Source of the DNA: Faeciplasma sp964650705
GTDB lineage: Bacteria; Bacillota; Clostridia; Oscillospirales; Ruminococcaceae
NCBI GenBank assembly: GCA_964650705.1
Contig: CAZYUJ010000004.1
Span: forward strand, 1 to 64,000
Length of the DNA: 64,000 nt
Direction: 5' to 3'
This document shows, piece after piece, positions 1-8,166 of this stretch (positions are counted from its first letter, which is position 1; the number at the start of each line of letters is the position of its first letter). The notes beneath the pieces were generated by a model, which was given only the letters and a program-made list of their open reading frames with translations, did not search any database and had not been told where the DNA came from. Made by a program: the position numbers and the translations under genes.

Positions 1-59
1 AAAAGTATACTTTTTGAGAAAAAATGCCGTTCAAATTTTTCAATAAAGGAGAATGTTTC

Positions 60-1889
60 ATGAAAAGAAACACAAAAAGTGCTCTTGTGCTCAGCATAGT
101 ATCGATCATCGTATGCTGCACAATGCTTTTGGGCACAACAATGGCTTGGTTCACCGACAGCGTAACATCGGCAACCAACATTATCAAAGCCGGTAATCTT
201 GATGTTGAGATGTACTGGCTCGACGGCACATCGGATCCTACAGATGATACTATCACTTGGACCGACGCTTCCACAGGCGCGATCTTTAATTACGACCTTT
301 GGGAACCCGGCTATACCGAAGTTCGCCATATCAAGATCGCCAATGTTGGCTCTCTTGCGCTCAAGTACCAGATTACCATCATAGCAAACGGAACTGTTAG
401 TGAGCTCGCAGAGGTTATCGACGTATACTACGTAGATCCCGCAGTTCAGGTTGAGGTTCGTTCTGATCTTAGTGATGATTACAAGATCGGCACACTCAAG
501 GAAGTGCTTGCAGGAATGGCAACGACTGCTTCCGGCAGTCTGCTTGCAGGCGAAAATGACACCATTACTCTTGCACTTAAGATGCAGGAGAGCGCAGGCA
601 ACGAATACATGAACAAGTCTATCGGAACTGACTTCTCTGTTCAGCTCATTGCTACTCAGTTGACAAGCGAAACTGACAGCTTCGATGATCAGTATGATGC
701 AGATGTTGACTATGTTATGTACTACAATACTCCCGGCACTTACACGCTGAATGCTTCTTTGATGGCAACCACGGCTACCGACGTCATTACTGTTGAAGGT
801 GCAGGCGTTATTCTGAACATCACCGGCGGTTACTATGATGTGGGCAGCCAGGACTGCGCCGTTTGGGCAAGGAACGGCGGTGTCGTGAATATCTATGGCG
901 GCACATTTATCGGCGACGGTGTGGGAACAGCAACTTCCGAGCTCCATCAGGATCTGATCTACGCAAGTGGAGGCTCTAAGATCAACATCTACGGTGGTAC
1001 CTTCTCCAGCCGCACTGATGATTGGCTTCTCAACGAACAGGATAACAAAGGCGAGATCGTTGTTTACGGCGGTACCTTCGTAAACTGGAATCCTGCTGAT
1101 AACGTATCCGAGGGTCCAGACACGAGCTTTTTGGCTGAGGGATACAGCGTGATTGTCGAGACTAAGGGCGAGGATACGTACTACACTGTTGTGAAAGGCA
1201 CTGTTGTAACAACTGCTGCCGAGCTCAATGATGCAATCACTGATGGCGATGACGTAGTTCTTTCTGGAGACCTTACCTTCAGCGCAAGCGAAACCACCTC
1301 TAACAGCGGCTACGGCGCAACAGGCGTTACTGTTGACAACGGTGCTGTTTTGGATGGCAATGGCAATACTTTAACCGTTAACGGAGCAAACGGCACTTGG
1401 GACAGCGCAGTTAACCCTAAGAGCGGTACAGTAAAGAATCTTACCGTAAACGGTGCTTTCCGTGGTATCTTCATGGGTAGTGCAACTGGCGATGTATATA
1501 TAGATAATGTAATTATCGACAAGGTTTGCTACACCTTCAACTCCGACGGCGGTAGCAAGGACTATGGCGTATACATCAGCAATTCTACTTTGAATGGCTG
1601 GACCAGCTTCTCTGATGTTCATAAGGAAGTTGTATTCACCAACTGTACATTCGGTATGGGAACCGGTTCATATAAGTATGCTTTCTGCCGCCCTTATAAC
1701 TCTCCCACCGTATTCGAAAACTGTGTATTCGAAGTAGGTTATGAATTTGATACTTCCAAGACTTCTGACATCACCTTCGAAAACTGCTACTACGGTGACA
1801 CTTTGATTACTGCTGAGAATGCTGCAACTCTTGGTGATGGAGAAACAACATTCTTCTACAACGGTCTCAACGAAATTACTATCAAGTAA
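60..1889 (+). CDS. SipW/TasA-type surface protein with beta-helix modules (copy 1)
   Basis: Predicted exported surface or matrix protein of 609 residues. The start at 60 is preferred over the in-frame ATG at 24 because AAAGGAG lies just upstream and the protein then begins with the signal MKRNTKSALVLS. Residues 1-35 carry the pattern of SipW-dependent signals (hydrophobic stretch, then GTTMAWFTDSVTSA and a KAGNLDVE motif), as in the TasA/camelysin family of fibre and matrix proteins. That domain ends near residue 215 with ATQLTSETDSFDDQYD. The rest is rich in GG, N and T, with short repeating strands such as NIYGGTF, as expected of a right-handed beta-helix. A second module starts near residue 380 (TTAAELNDAITDGDDVVLSG). 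There is no LPXTG anchor and no SipW peptidase gene in the window. Its promoter would lie left of the window. Confidence 0.8.
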   Translation: MKRNTKSALVLSIVSIIVCCTMLLGTTMAWFTDSVTSATNIIKAGNLDVEMYWLDGTSDPTDDTITWTDASTGAIFNYDLWEPGYTEVRHIKIANVGSLALKYQITIIANGTVSELAEVIDVYYVDPAVQVEVRSDLSDDYKIGTLKEVLAGMATTASGSLLAGENDTITLALKMQESAGNEYMNKSIGTDFSVQLIATQLTSETDSFDDQYDADVDYVMYYNTPGTYTLNASLMATTATDVITVEGAGVILNITGGYYDVGSQDCAVWARNGGVVNIYGGTFIGDGVGTATSELHQDLIYASGGSKINIYGGTFSSRTDDWLLNEQDNKGEIVVYGGTFVNWNPADNVSEGPDTSFLAEGYSVIVETKGEDTYYTVVKGTVVTTAAELNDAITDGDDVVLSGDLTFSASETTSNSGYGATGVTVDNGAVLDGNGNTLTVNGANGTWDSAVNPKSGTVKNLTVNGAFRGIFMGSATGDVYIDNVIIDKVCYTFNSDGGSKDYGVYISNSTLNGWTSFSDVHKEVVFTNCTFGMGTGSYKYAFCRPYNSPTVFENCVFEVGYEFDTSKTSDITFENCYYGDTLITAENAATLGDGETTFFYNGLNEITIK

Positions 1890-1966
1890 TCTTAACAAAA
1901 AGAACGGTTCTTACATGACCGCTTCCAATATCTTTGACTACGTAGTCATCGAATAATTGACTACGT

Positions 1967-1997
1967 CTACCCCTCTCCGTGAGGGTTAGACACTAAC
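1967..1997 (+). terminator. hairpin pair after surface gene 1
   Basis: A hairpin with arms 1967-1975 and 1981-1989 (one mismatch) overlaps a second small palindrome, GTTAG-ACA-CTAAC, at 1985-1997, so the two are mutually exclusive. The same arrangement with different arm sequences follows gene 2 (4752-4781). There is no T tract. It probably contributes to termination together with the hairpin at 2030-2064. Confidence 0.4.
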
Positions 1998-2029
1998 TAA
2001 ACAATCTCCACATAATACCTTATGCACAA

Positions 2030-2064
2030 AAGAACTCCGCAGCCTTTTCGACTGCGGAGTTCTT
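2030..2064. terminator. 13-bp perfect hairpin, repeat copy 1
   Basis: AAGAACTCCGCAG (2030-2042) pairs perfectly with CTGCGGAGTTCTT (2052-2064) around a 9-base loop. It has only a weak T tail. Identical copies lie at 4814-4848 and 8125-8159, one after each surface gene, so it is the likely terminator of each unit. Confidence 0.75.
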
Positions 2065-2078
2065 GTTATTCCCAAAAA

Positions 2079-2095
2079 GTACACCTTTTCGGAGT
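2079..2095. promoter_or_regulatory. inverted-repeat partner of the leader hairpin
   Basis: GTACACCTTTTCGGAGT is the exact reverse complement of leader bases 2194-2210, on the far side of the promoter. In the second unit the corresponding left arm (4863-4879) is partly mutated, whereas the right arm is intact. It could be an operator-like site or a trace of an inverted duplication. Confidence 0.4.
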
Positions 2096-2127
2096 AGAAC
2101 AAAAATGCAAAAAATGTTAAAATCATA

Positions 2128-2155
2128 TTGACATTTCGCAACTTAATGGTATAAT
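2128..2155 (+). promoter_or_regulatory. sigma-A type promoter of surface gene 2
   Basis: Consensus TTGACA (2128-2133) and TATAAT (2150-2155) are separated by 16 bp, about 105 bp upstream of the start codon. The identical promoter precedes gene 3. The match to consensus on both hexamers suggests strong expression unless it is controlled by the leader structure. Confidence 0.85.
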
Positions 2156-2193
2156 TTAAGATACGAATGGTATTTATGCATAAGGTATGCGTA

Positions 2194-2220
2194 ACTCCGA
2201 AAAGGTGTACCATTTCGGAG
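2194..2220 (+). promoter_or_regulatory. 5' leader hairpin of surface gene 2
   Basis: Within the predicted 5' untranslated region, CTCCGAAA (2195-2202) pairs with TTTCGGAG (2213-2220) around a loop containing the palindrome GGTGTACC. It lies about 40 bases before the start codon and is identical in the gene 3 leader (4979-5004). A role in mRNA stability or control is inferred. Confidence 0.5.
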
Positions 2221-2258
2221 CATACTGTTCTAAAAATACTCTAATGGAGGGAAAACAA

Positions 2259-4724
2259 ATGAAGAAAAACACAAAAAGTGCTCTTCTGCTCAGCGTAGTA
2301 TCGATCATCGTATGCTGCACAATGCTTTTGGGCACAACAATGGCTTGGTTCACCGACAGTGTTACTTCTGCAAAGAACGTTATCGTTGCAGGCAACCTCG
2401 ACGTTGAACTCTACCACGAAGGCACTAAGGTTGATGAAAATTATAACATCTTCGAAGATATCAGCCTTTGGGAACCCGGCGTAGTTTACTACGAAACACT
2501 CACCATCAAGAATGAGGGCAACTTGGCTCTCAAGTATGACCTCTCTCTTAACTGGGGCGACTACAACACCGTTGGCGGCAAGAACCTCTCCGATGTTCTT
2601 TCTGCGGCTATCACAACTGAAGCTATTGCTTCCCGTGAAGACGCAATGAATCTCGACTTCGCACCTATCGCAGACGTTGCTATCCAGGGCGAGATCGACA
2701 CCACCAAGGGCGAAGTTGAAGACACCGTAACTCTCGTTCTTTATTGGGAACCTTCCGACAACGACAACGACTATAACGTCAATAACGGCAAGGAAACCTC
2801 TGACAAGAAGCCCCTTTGGATCAACCTCGGCATCAACTTGTTCGCTACTCAGCTCACCGCTGAATCTGACAGCTTCGACAATCAGTATGATTTGGGTGCA
2901 GCAATCTTTGTTACCTCTGCTGCTGAAGCTCAGGCTGCTTTGGACAACGCAAAGAAGGGCGACGTTATCGTTCTTACTTCCGGCGTCGATTACGGTACGC
3001 TTCTCCTTCGCCCTGTAGATGGAAATGCCAACACTACCACGAGCCTCAACGAAGGAGATGGCGAGGGCCTCACCGTTTATAGAAATGAGTACATTCGTAC
3101 AGTAGAGGATCTTACTATTCTCGGTACGACCAATGCAAAGGTTGACGCGATCAAGGTTGAATCCGGCTATATTGCCGATGGCAGCAGCTCCTGCAACCTC
3201 GTTGTTGTCAAGGGTCTCGTGATCGATTCGGTAGAATTCACAGATAAGGCTGATTGTGCACCTCACACCTACTCCGCTCCTATTTTCTTCAATCTTACTT
3301 GGACAGACGTTGACGGTCTTACTGTTAAGAACTGTAAGCTGATCGGTAATGACGACAAGGTTAATTTCGTATACTTCACGATTGATAGTTCGAGTGCGTT
3401 CGATGGCATAGCGTCGAATGTAACCCTTACCGGCAACACCGTTGACGGCATCGCAAGACTTTGTGAGCTTCGTCAGACTGAGAACGTTACCATCACCGAT
3501 AACACCATCAAGAATACCGCTCTGCATGGCATACTTCTTACCGTTCATGGCAAATCTTACGCTGGCGACGTAACCATCACCGGTAACACTGCTTATGGCA
3601 TCAATGATCGTTTCGTGAGAATGGCTGGTGCAGGTGATGCCAATGTTGTTATCAAGGACAACACCATCATCGCCTACCTCGGTGAAGATGCTGATTATAT
3701 CAAGGTTACCGATTCCACCGGTACTCCCGTGATCGAGAACAACACACTTGTTTCTGTTGGTGTAAAGAATGCTGCTGAGCTCCAGGCTGCTCTTGATTCT
3801 GCCACAGACGGTGACACCATCGTTTTGATGCCCAATGTAAACTACGGTGTTGTTTATTTGGGCAGACCGACCGCAAGCAACGACACAATAATGACTTGTA
3901 ATGATGGCACTAATCACAGTAATACGCCCTATACCACAACAAAGGCTGAAGAGTTTAAGACACACTTGGCTGATGGAAAGTGGCATACCACTCCCAGATA
4001 CACCACCACTCTCAAAAATCTGACTATTATTGGCGCAGAGGGCGCTACGATTGAAGGTCTTCTTGCAACCTCCGGTCATGCATATGGTGATGTATATGAC
4101 TATGTTCTCGACAAGGATTATGATGTAGGCAGTGCATATTACAACACCTTGAATATCAATAATGTTGAGTTCAAGAATGTAAACTTCACCGGAACGGTCA
4201 ATATTAACACTTCCGATGCAACTTCCGTTTATGACGGCGTAACCTTTGACGGTTGTACCTTTACTACCGGCGGTACAGCCTCCACCAATGGTCCGGCAAT
4301 TCGTTACTATAACGAGGCAAACAACGGAAACGTTAAGAACATTGTAGTAAAGGGTTGTACCTTTACCAACTGCTATCAGGGCGTTTACGTTCAACATGTA
4401 AACGGTGTTACTGTTACCGGTTGTACCTTCGATACCACGGGTCACAATGCGATCGCGCTCCAGGGTCATGATGGCGCTGTTGATCTGAAGAAAGTCGTTA
4501 TCACCGGCAACACCTTCAAGAATATCGGCGATAGAGTTATCCGCTTCAATAATGTTGGCTCAGATTCCAACATCACCATTCAGGGTAACACTGCTACCAA
4601 TTCCGGTGATGATGATGGCGAAGTAATGAAGGCTACTTCTATTGCTGAAGGTGTTACTACTTCCATCAGCGGCAATACTTGGAACGGTACAGTTGTTAAT
4701 GAAGAATTGAAAGATGAAACCTAA
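2259..4724 (+). CDS. SipW/TasA-type surface protein with beta-helix modules (copy 2)
   Basis: An 821-residue predicted exported protein. The start at 2259 follows GGAGGG and gives the signal MKKNTKSALLLS. Residues 1-53 are essentially identical to copy 3 and close to copy 1. The camelysin-like domain ends near residue 210 with ATQLTAESDSFDNQYD. Two homologous beta-helix modules follow. The first begins near residue 220 (TSAAEAQAALDNAKKGDVIV) and the second near residue 499 (KNAAELQAALDSATDGDTIV). Each continues into short strands with N and T ladders (GNTVDG, DNTI, GCTFT), typical of parallel beta-helices of the pectate-lyase type. No catalytic motif was recognised, so adhesin or matrix roles are more likely than enzymatic ones. 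A long antisense reading frame here is a codon-bias shadow. Confidence 0.82.
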   Translation: MKKNTKSALLLSVVSIIVCCTMLLGTTMAWFTDSVTSAKNVIVAGNLDVELYHEGTKVDENYNIFEDISLWEPGVVYYETLTIKNEGNLALKYDLSLNWGDYNTVGGKNLSDVLSAAITTEAIASREDAMNLDFAPIADVAIQGEIDTTKGEVEDTVTLVLYWEPSDNDNDYNVNNGKETSDKKPLWINLGINLFATQLTAESDSFDNQYDLGAAIFVTSAAEAQAALDNAKKGDVIVLTSGVDYGTLLLRPVDGNANTTTSLNEGDGEGLTVYRNEYIRTVEDLTILGTTNAKVDAIKVESGYIADGSSSCNLVVVKGLVIDSVEFTDKADCAPHTYSAPIFFNLTWTDVDGLTVKNCKLIGNDDKVNFVYFTIDSSSAFDGIASNVTLTGNTVDGIARLCELRQTENVTITDNTIKNTALHGILLTVHGKSYAGDVTITGNTAYGINDRFVRMAGAGDANVVIKDNTIIAYLGEDADYIKVTDSTGTPVIENNTLVSVGVKNAAELQAALDSATDGDTIVLMPNVNYGVVYLGRPTASNDTIMTCNDGTNHSNTPYTTTKAEEFKTHLADGKWHTTPRYTTTLKNLTIIGAEGATIEGLLATSGHAYGDVYDYVLDKDYDVGSAYYNTLNINNVEFKNVNFTGTVNINTSDATSVYDGVTFDGCTFTTGGTASTNGPAIRYYNEANNGNVKNIVVKGCTFTNCYQGVYVQHVNGVTVTGCTFDTTGHNAIALQGHDGAVDLKKVVITGNTFKNIGDRVIRFNNVGSDSNITIQGNTATNSGDDDGEVMKATSIAEGVTTSISGNTWNGTVVNEELKDET

Positions 4725-4751
4725 TTTCTTTCAAGTCATTCTAAGCCCGTC

Positions 4752-4781
4752 CTAACTCTACCCATAGAGTTAGACACTAAC
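4752..4781 (+). terminator. hairpin pair after surface gene 2
   Basis: CTAACTCTA (4752-4760) pairs with TAGAGTTAG (4765-4773), overlapping GTTAG-ACA-CTAAC at 4769-4781. The arms differ from those after gene 1 but the fold is kept, which suggests the structure itself is selected. Confidence 0.45.
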
Positions 4782-4813
4782 TAAGCAATCTCCACATAAT
4801 ACCTTATGCACAA

Positions 4814-4848
4814 AAGAACTCCGCAGCCTTTTCGACTGCGGAGTTCTT
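4814..4848. terminator. 13-bp perfect hairpin, repeat copy 2
   Basis: Identical to 2030-2064. It lies between surface genes 2 and 3. Confidence 0.75.
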
Positions 4849-4911
4849 GTTATTCCCAAAAAGTACACCTTTTTATAGTGAAACAAAAATGCAAAAAATG
4901 TTAAAATCATA

Positions 4912-4939
4912 TTGACATTTCGCAACTTAATGGTATAAT
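4912..4939 (+). promoter_or_regulatory. sigma-A type promoter of surface gene 3
   Basis: TTGACA (4912-4917) and TATAAT (4934-4939) with a 16-bp spacer, identical to the gene 2 promoter. The leader hairpin at 4979-5004 is also identical. Confidence 0.85.
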
Positions 4940-5042
4940 TTAAGATACGAATGGTATTTATGCATAAGGTATGCGTAACTCCGAAAAGGTGTACCATTTC
5001 GGAGCATACTGTTCTAAAAATACTCTAATGGAGGGAAAACAA

Positions 5043-8042
5043 ATGAAGAAAAACACAAAAAGTGCTCTTCTGCTCAGCGTAGTATCGATCATCGTATGCT
5101 GCACAATGCTTTTGGGCACAACAATGGCTTGGTTCACTGACAGTGTTACTTCTGCAAAGAACGTTATCGTTGCAGGCAACCTCGACGTTGAACTCTACCA
5201 CGACAGCATCGATGATGCAAACAAGATCAACGACGAAACCAATCTCTTTAATGACGTTGCTCTTTGGGAACCCGGTGCAGTTGTTTACGAGAACATCATA
5301 GTTGCTAACGCAGGTAACTTGGCACTCAAGTATCAGCTCACCTTGTCCGGTCTTGAAGCAACCGAGATCACCTTGGCAGATGGCACTATAGCTACTCTCA
5401 TGGATGTCATCAAGGTTGGTATCGTTGAAGACGGCTTCACAGCTACTGATGCAAACGTTGATGACCGTACAGAAGCTATCAACGCTGTTGGCACAGGCAA
5501 CTGGATCGACTTCGACAGCTTCGCACTCAAGGGCGAGCTTGTTTCCAAGACTGAAGCAGACAAGAGCGCTGAGGATGACAACGTATCCGAAGAAACCTTC
5601 GGCATCGTTCTCTACTGGGCACCTTCAGATGTTGACAACAATTACAACATGAACAACGGCGAGAAAACCGTTCTTGACATCACCTTCGGTCTCAACTTGT
5701 TCGCTACTCAGCTCACATATGAAGAAGACAGCTTCGATGATCAGTATGATGCAGGTGCATATCTGCCTGTTGTTTATACCGAAGCAGAATTGAAGTCTGC
5801 GTTGGAAAACAATGAGAGCGTTCAGCTTGGCGGCAACATTGAATTGACTGGCACTTGGACGCCCATTGGTGACAAGGATGCTGGCATTTACTACACTGGT
5901 ACTCTGGACGGCAATGGCTACACCATCAGCGGCTTGAGCGTTACCGAGGGCGACTATGTGTCCTTGATTAGCGCCGCTAAGGATGCTACCATTAAGAACT
6001 TGACTGTTGAGGGTACTGTTGTCGGTGATAATGCCGCAGGTATCGTGGCTCGCGTTGAGGGCAACACCGTTATCGAGAACTGTGTCAGCAATGTGACCGT
6101 TAAGGGCGCCACCAAGGCTGGCGGTATCGCTTGTAACGTAACAAATAGCGAGAAGACTGTATTTATTAACTGCCGTAATACCGGCGATGTAAGCGGCGGT
6201 GATAATGGTATCGGCGGTATTGTCGGATATGTCAATAACAACGCATATGTTGAGATCATCGACTGTGTAAATGAAGGAGATGTAACAAGCAACAACAATA
6301 AGTACGCAGGTGCTGCTGTTGGTTATGCTGCGGGTACAAGCAAGGGCTTAGTTGTTAACATGACCAACACAGGCACGATTAATGGAACAGTCCTCAATGA
6401 TGGCAGATATTTGAAGTCCGGCGACACCGTTCTCTGCGGATATGTAGGAACAGTTGGCAATTGGATCTATAGTGATCTCGCAATCGCCAGCGCTGAACAG
6501 CTGTTTGCTTTTGCCGCAGATGTAAACGGTGGTAACAGCTATAGCGGTAAAACCGTTGTTCTTACTGCTGACATCGATCTTAACAATGCAGAATGGACTC
6601 CTATCGGAAACGGCAACAATGTTTTCGCAGGTACATTTGACGGTAATGGCTACACTATTTCTAACTTGAACATATCTTCCGCTACTTCTGCAGGATTCTT
6701 TGCAAACGTTAGATCTTCTGTTACTATCAAGAACGTTACATTCGATAATGCTAATGTTTCCGGTACACATTATGTTGCTGTAATCCTTGCAGGTGAATGG
6801 AACGAAAACGCTAGTGCTACCATTGATAATTGTACAGTTATCAACTCTACCGTTACTTGTGACACCGATGCTGCTAACGATAACGGCGACAAGGTAGGCG
6901 GTATCTGTGGTTATGCAGTATCCTTGAATATCACCAACTGTACCGTTAAGGACACCACTATCAAGGCTTATCGTGATTTCGGCGGTATCATCGGTTGTGC
7001 AAACGCAAATAAGGTCGTTGTTACAGGTAACACTGTTGAAAACTTAACTCTTATCATCGACAACGAAGTTAACTACAAGAATTACACAACCAATGAAGAA
7101 CACAATGCTAACCCCATAGTTGGCAGAGTTTCTAACGCAGAAGTTAAGGATAACACCGCTACCGATTGCAAAGTAGGTAGAGAGGTATACGGTCTGCAGC
7201 TCTTCACCACCGGGGATTCTACTGTTCACGGTAACATCATCGTAAGCGATAAGGAAGGCCTTTTGAACCTTACAAAGCTTGCTGACAACTGGGCTGAGTT
7301 GTTCAGCAACGGACAGGGAACCGGCTATGGCGATTATACGACTCAAAACGGCGGTGCAGGAGGCGACTACTATTACTGCTGGACTTGGAACATTGAGTTG
7401 ACCTCTGATATTGACCTTGGCGGAGCAACAATTGATCCCATCAGATTAGATCTTTGGGGTTCCTTCAATGGTAACAATCATACCATCAGCAACGCTAAAA
7501 TCGTTACCGATTCAACTACTGAGAACGGAGCGGGACTCTTTAGCGCAAGTTATTGCTCAATGAAGAACATAAAGTTGGATAACATTCACGTTACCGGCAG
7601 CAACGTTGGCAATTCTACCGCCGGTGTGTTGGCGGATTCCTGCAACAAGGATCAGGGAATTGATAACATTACCATCACCAACTCTTCTGTTACCGGCGGT
7701 AAGTACACCGGAGGTGTCATTGGTTACGGCTACACCGACATTACCAACTGCACACTTACCAATGTTACCGTAAAGGGCGGCTATAAGATGGGCGGTCTGA
7801 TTGGTTACATTTGTGCAAGTTCAGGTACCGGTGATGTCACCGGCAACACCTTGATAGATTGTACGGTTGACGGCATCGGCGCTGGTGTTTATGCAGGCGG
7901 CAAGGATAAGTACGTTATCGGTAAAGTTGTTGGCAACTACAACTGCAATGGTACTTGCAACAACAATACCATTACGAATATGACTACATCCGCTACCGCT
8001 AATATCGGTGAGATTGAGGATAACAAGACTGTTACTGAGTAA
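5043..8042 (+). CDS. SipW/TasA-type surface protein with GLUG-like beta-helix modules (copy 3)
   Basis: A 999-residue predicted exported protein whose first 53 residues match copy 2. The camelysin-like domain runs to about residue 236 (ATQLTYEEDSFDDQYD). Three beta-helix modules follow, starting near residues 241 (YTEAELKSALENNESVQLGG), 477 (ASAEQLFAFAADVNGG) and 741 (NLTKLADNWAELFSNG). They contain DGNGYTI / GNNHTI cores and GG-I-GY repeats (GGIVGYVNN, GGICGYAVS, GGLIGYICA) resembling GLUG motifs of bacterial adhesins and IgA-protease-type surface proteins. The body thus differs from copy 2, although the 5' module is nearly identical. A host- or matrix-binding role is inferred. No wall anchor is visible. 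Confidence 0.82.
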   Translation: MKKNTKSALLLSVVSIIVCCTMLLGTTMAWFTDSVTSAKNVIVAGNLDVELYHDSIDDANKINDETNLFNDVALWEPGAVVYENIIVANAGNLALKYQLTLSGLEATEITLADGTIATLMDVIKVGIVEDGFTATDANVDDRTEAINAVGTGNWIDFDSFALKGELVSKTEADKSAEDDNVSEETFGIVLYWAPSDVDNNYNMNNGEKTVLDITFGLNLFATQLTYEEDSFDDQYDAGAYLPVVYTEAELKSALENNESVQLGGNIELTGTWTPIGDKDAGIYYTGTLDGNGYTISGLSVTEGDYVSLISAAKDATIKNLTVEGTVVGDNAAGIVARVEGNTVIENCVSNVTVKGATKAGGIACNVTNSEKTVFINCRNTGDVSGGDNGIGGIVGYVNNNAYVEIIDCVNEGDVTSNNNKYAGAAVGYAAGTSKGLVVNMTNTGTINGTVLNDGRYLKSGDTVLCGYVGTVGNWIYSDLAIASAEQLFAFAADVNGGNSYSGKTVVLTADIDLNNAEWTPIGNGNNVFAGTFDGNGYTISNLNISSATSAGFFANVRSSVTIKNVTFDNANVSGTHYVAVILAGEWNENASATIDNCTVINSTVTCDTDAANDNGDKVGGICGYAVSLNITNCTVKDTTIKAYRDFGGIIGCANANKVVVTGNTVENLTLIIDNEVNYKNYTTNEEHNANPIVGRVSNAEVKDNTATDCKVGREVYGLQLFTTGDSTVHGNIIVSDKEGLLNLTKLADNWAELFSNGQGTGYGDYTTQNGGAGGDYYYCWTWNIELTSDIDLGGATIDPIRLDLWGSFNGNNHTISNAKIVTDSTTENGAGLFSASYCSMKNIKLDNIHVTGSNVGNSTAGVLADSCNKDQGIDNITITNSSVTGGKYTGGVIGYGYTDITNCTLTNVTVKGGYKMGGLIGYICASSGTGDVTGNTLIDCTVDGIGAGVYAGGKDKYVIGKVVGNYNCNGTCNNNTITNMTTSATANIGEIEDNKTVTE

Positions 8043-8072
8043 TCTGTGAATCCTCACACACAATTGAGAACA

Positions 8073-8102
8073 CATTTCCGCTCTCATGATAGGGCGGAAA
8101 TG
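8073..8102 (+). terminator. hairpin after surface gene 3
   Basis: CATTTCCGC (8073-8081) pairs perfectly with GCGGAAATG (8094-8102), immediately before the third copy of the conserved terminator block. Its position matches the hairpins at 1967 and 4752 although its sequence is unrelated. Confidence 0.45.
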
Positions 8103-8104
8103 CT

Positions 8105-8166
8105 ACATAATACCTTATGCACAAAAGAACTCCGCAGCCTTTTCGACTGCGGAGTTCTTGTTATTC
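8105..8166. repeat. 62-bp partial copy of the shared module
   Basis: Matches 2010-2071 and 4794-4855 along its whole length, including the 13-bp hairpin. Similarity ends inside the last codons of the minus-strand esterase, whose stop codon (8161-8163) lies in the repeat. Only the terminator part of the module is present, which marks the downstream edge of the array. Confidence 0.9.
8125..8159. terminator. bidirectional terminator between surface gene 3 and esterase
   Basis: Third copy of the 13-bp perfect hairpin. It lies between convergent genes, one base from the esterase stop codon, so it could end transcripts from both sides. Confidence 0.75.

Larger units (their letters stand above)
1985..2419 (+). 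repeat. 435-bp shared 5' module, copy A
   Basis: This segment recurs at 4769-5203 at a constant offset of 2784 bp with only a handful of substitutions (for example around 2091-2101, and one silent change near 2355). It contains a terminator hairpin, a promoter, a 5' leader with its own hairpin, the ribosome binding site and about the first 53 codons of the surface protein. Similarity stops abruptly after the NLDVELYH codons. This implies recent duplication or gene conversion of the 5' module only. Confidence 0.93.
4769..5203 (+). repeat. 435-bp shared 5' module, copy B
   Basis: Second copy of the module described at 1985-2419. It includes the terminator hairpin, promoter, leader hairpin, ribosome binding site and signal-peptide codons of surface gene 3. 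Its main differences from copy A are around 4874-4885. Confidence 0.93.

Noticed and set aside
2241..4469. 742-codon open frame antisense to surface gene 2
   Set aside because: It is the shadow of a strongly biased codon usage in gene 2. It has no ribosome binding site, no recognisable domain, and its 'protein' mirrors the repeats of the sense gene.
1985..5203. Insertion sequence explaining the 435-bp repeats
   Set aside because: The repeats have no transposase and no terminal inverted repeats with target duplication, and they contain gene starts. Segmental duplication or conversion fits better.
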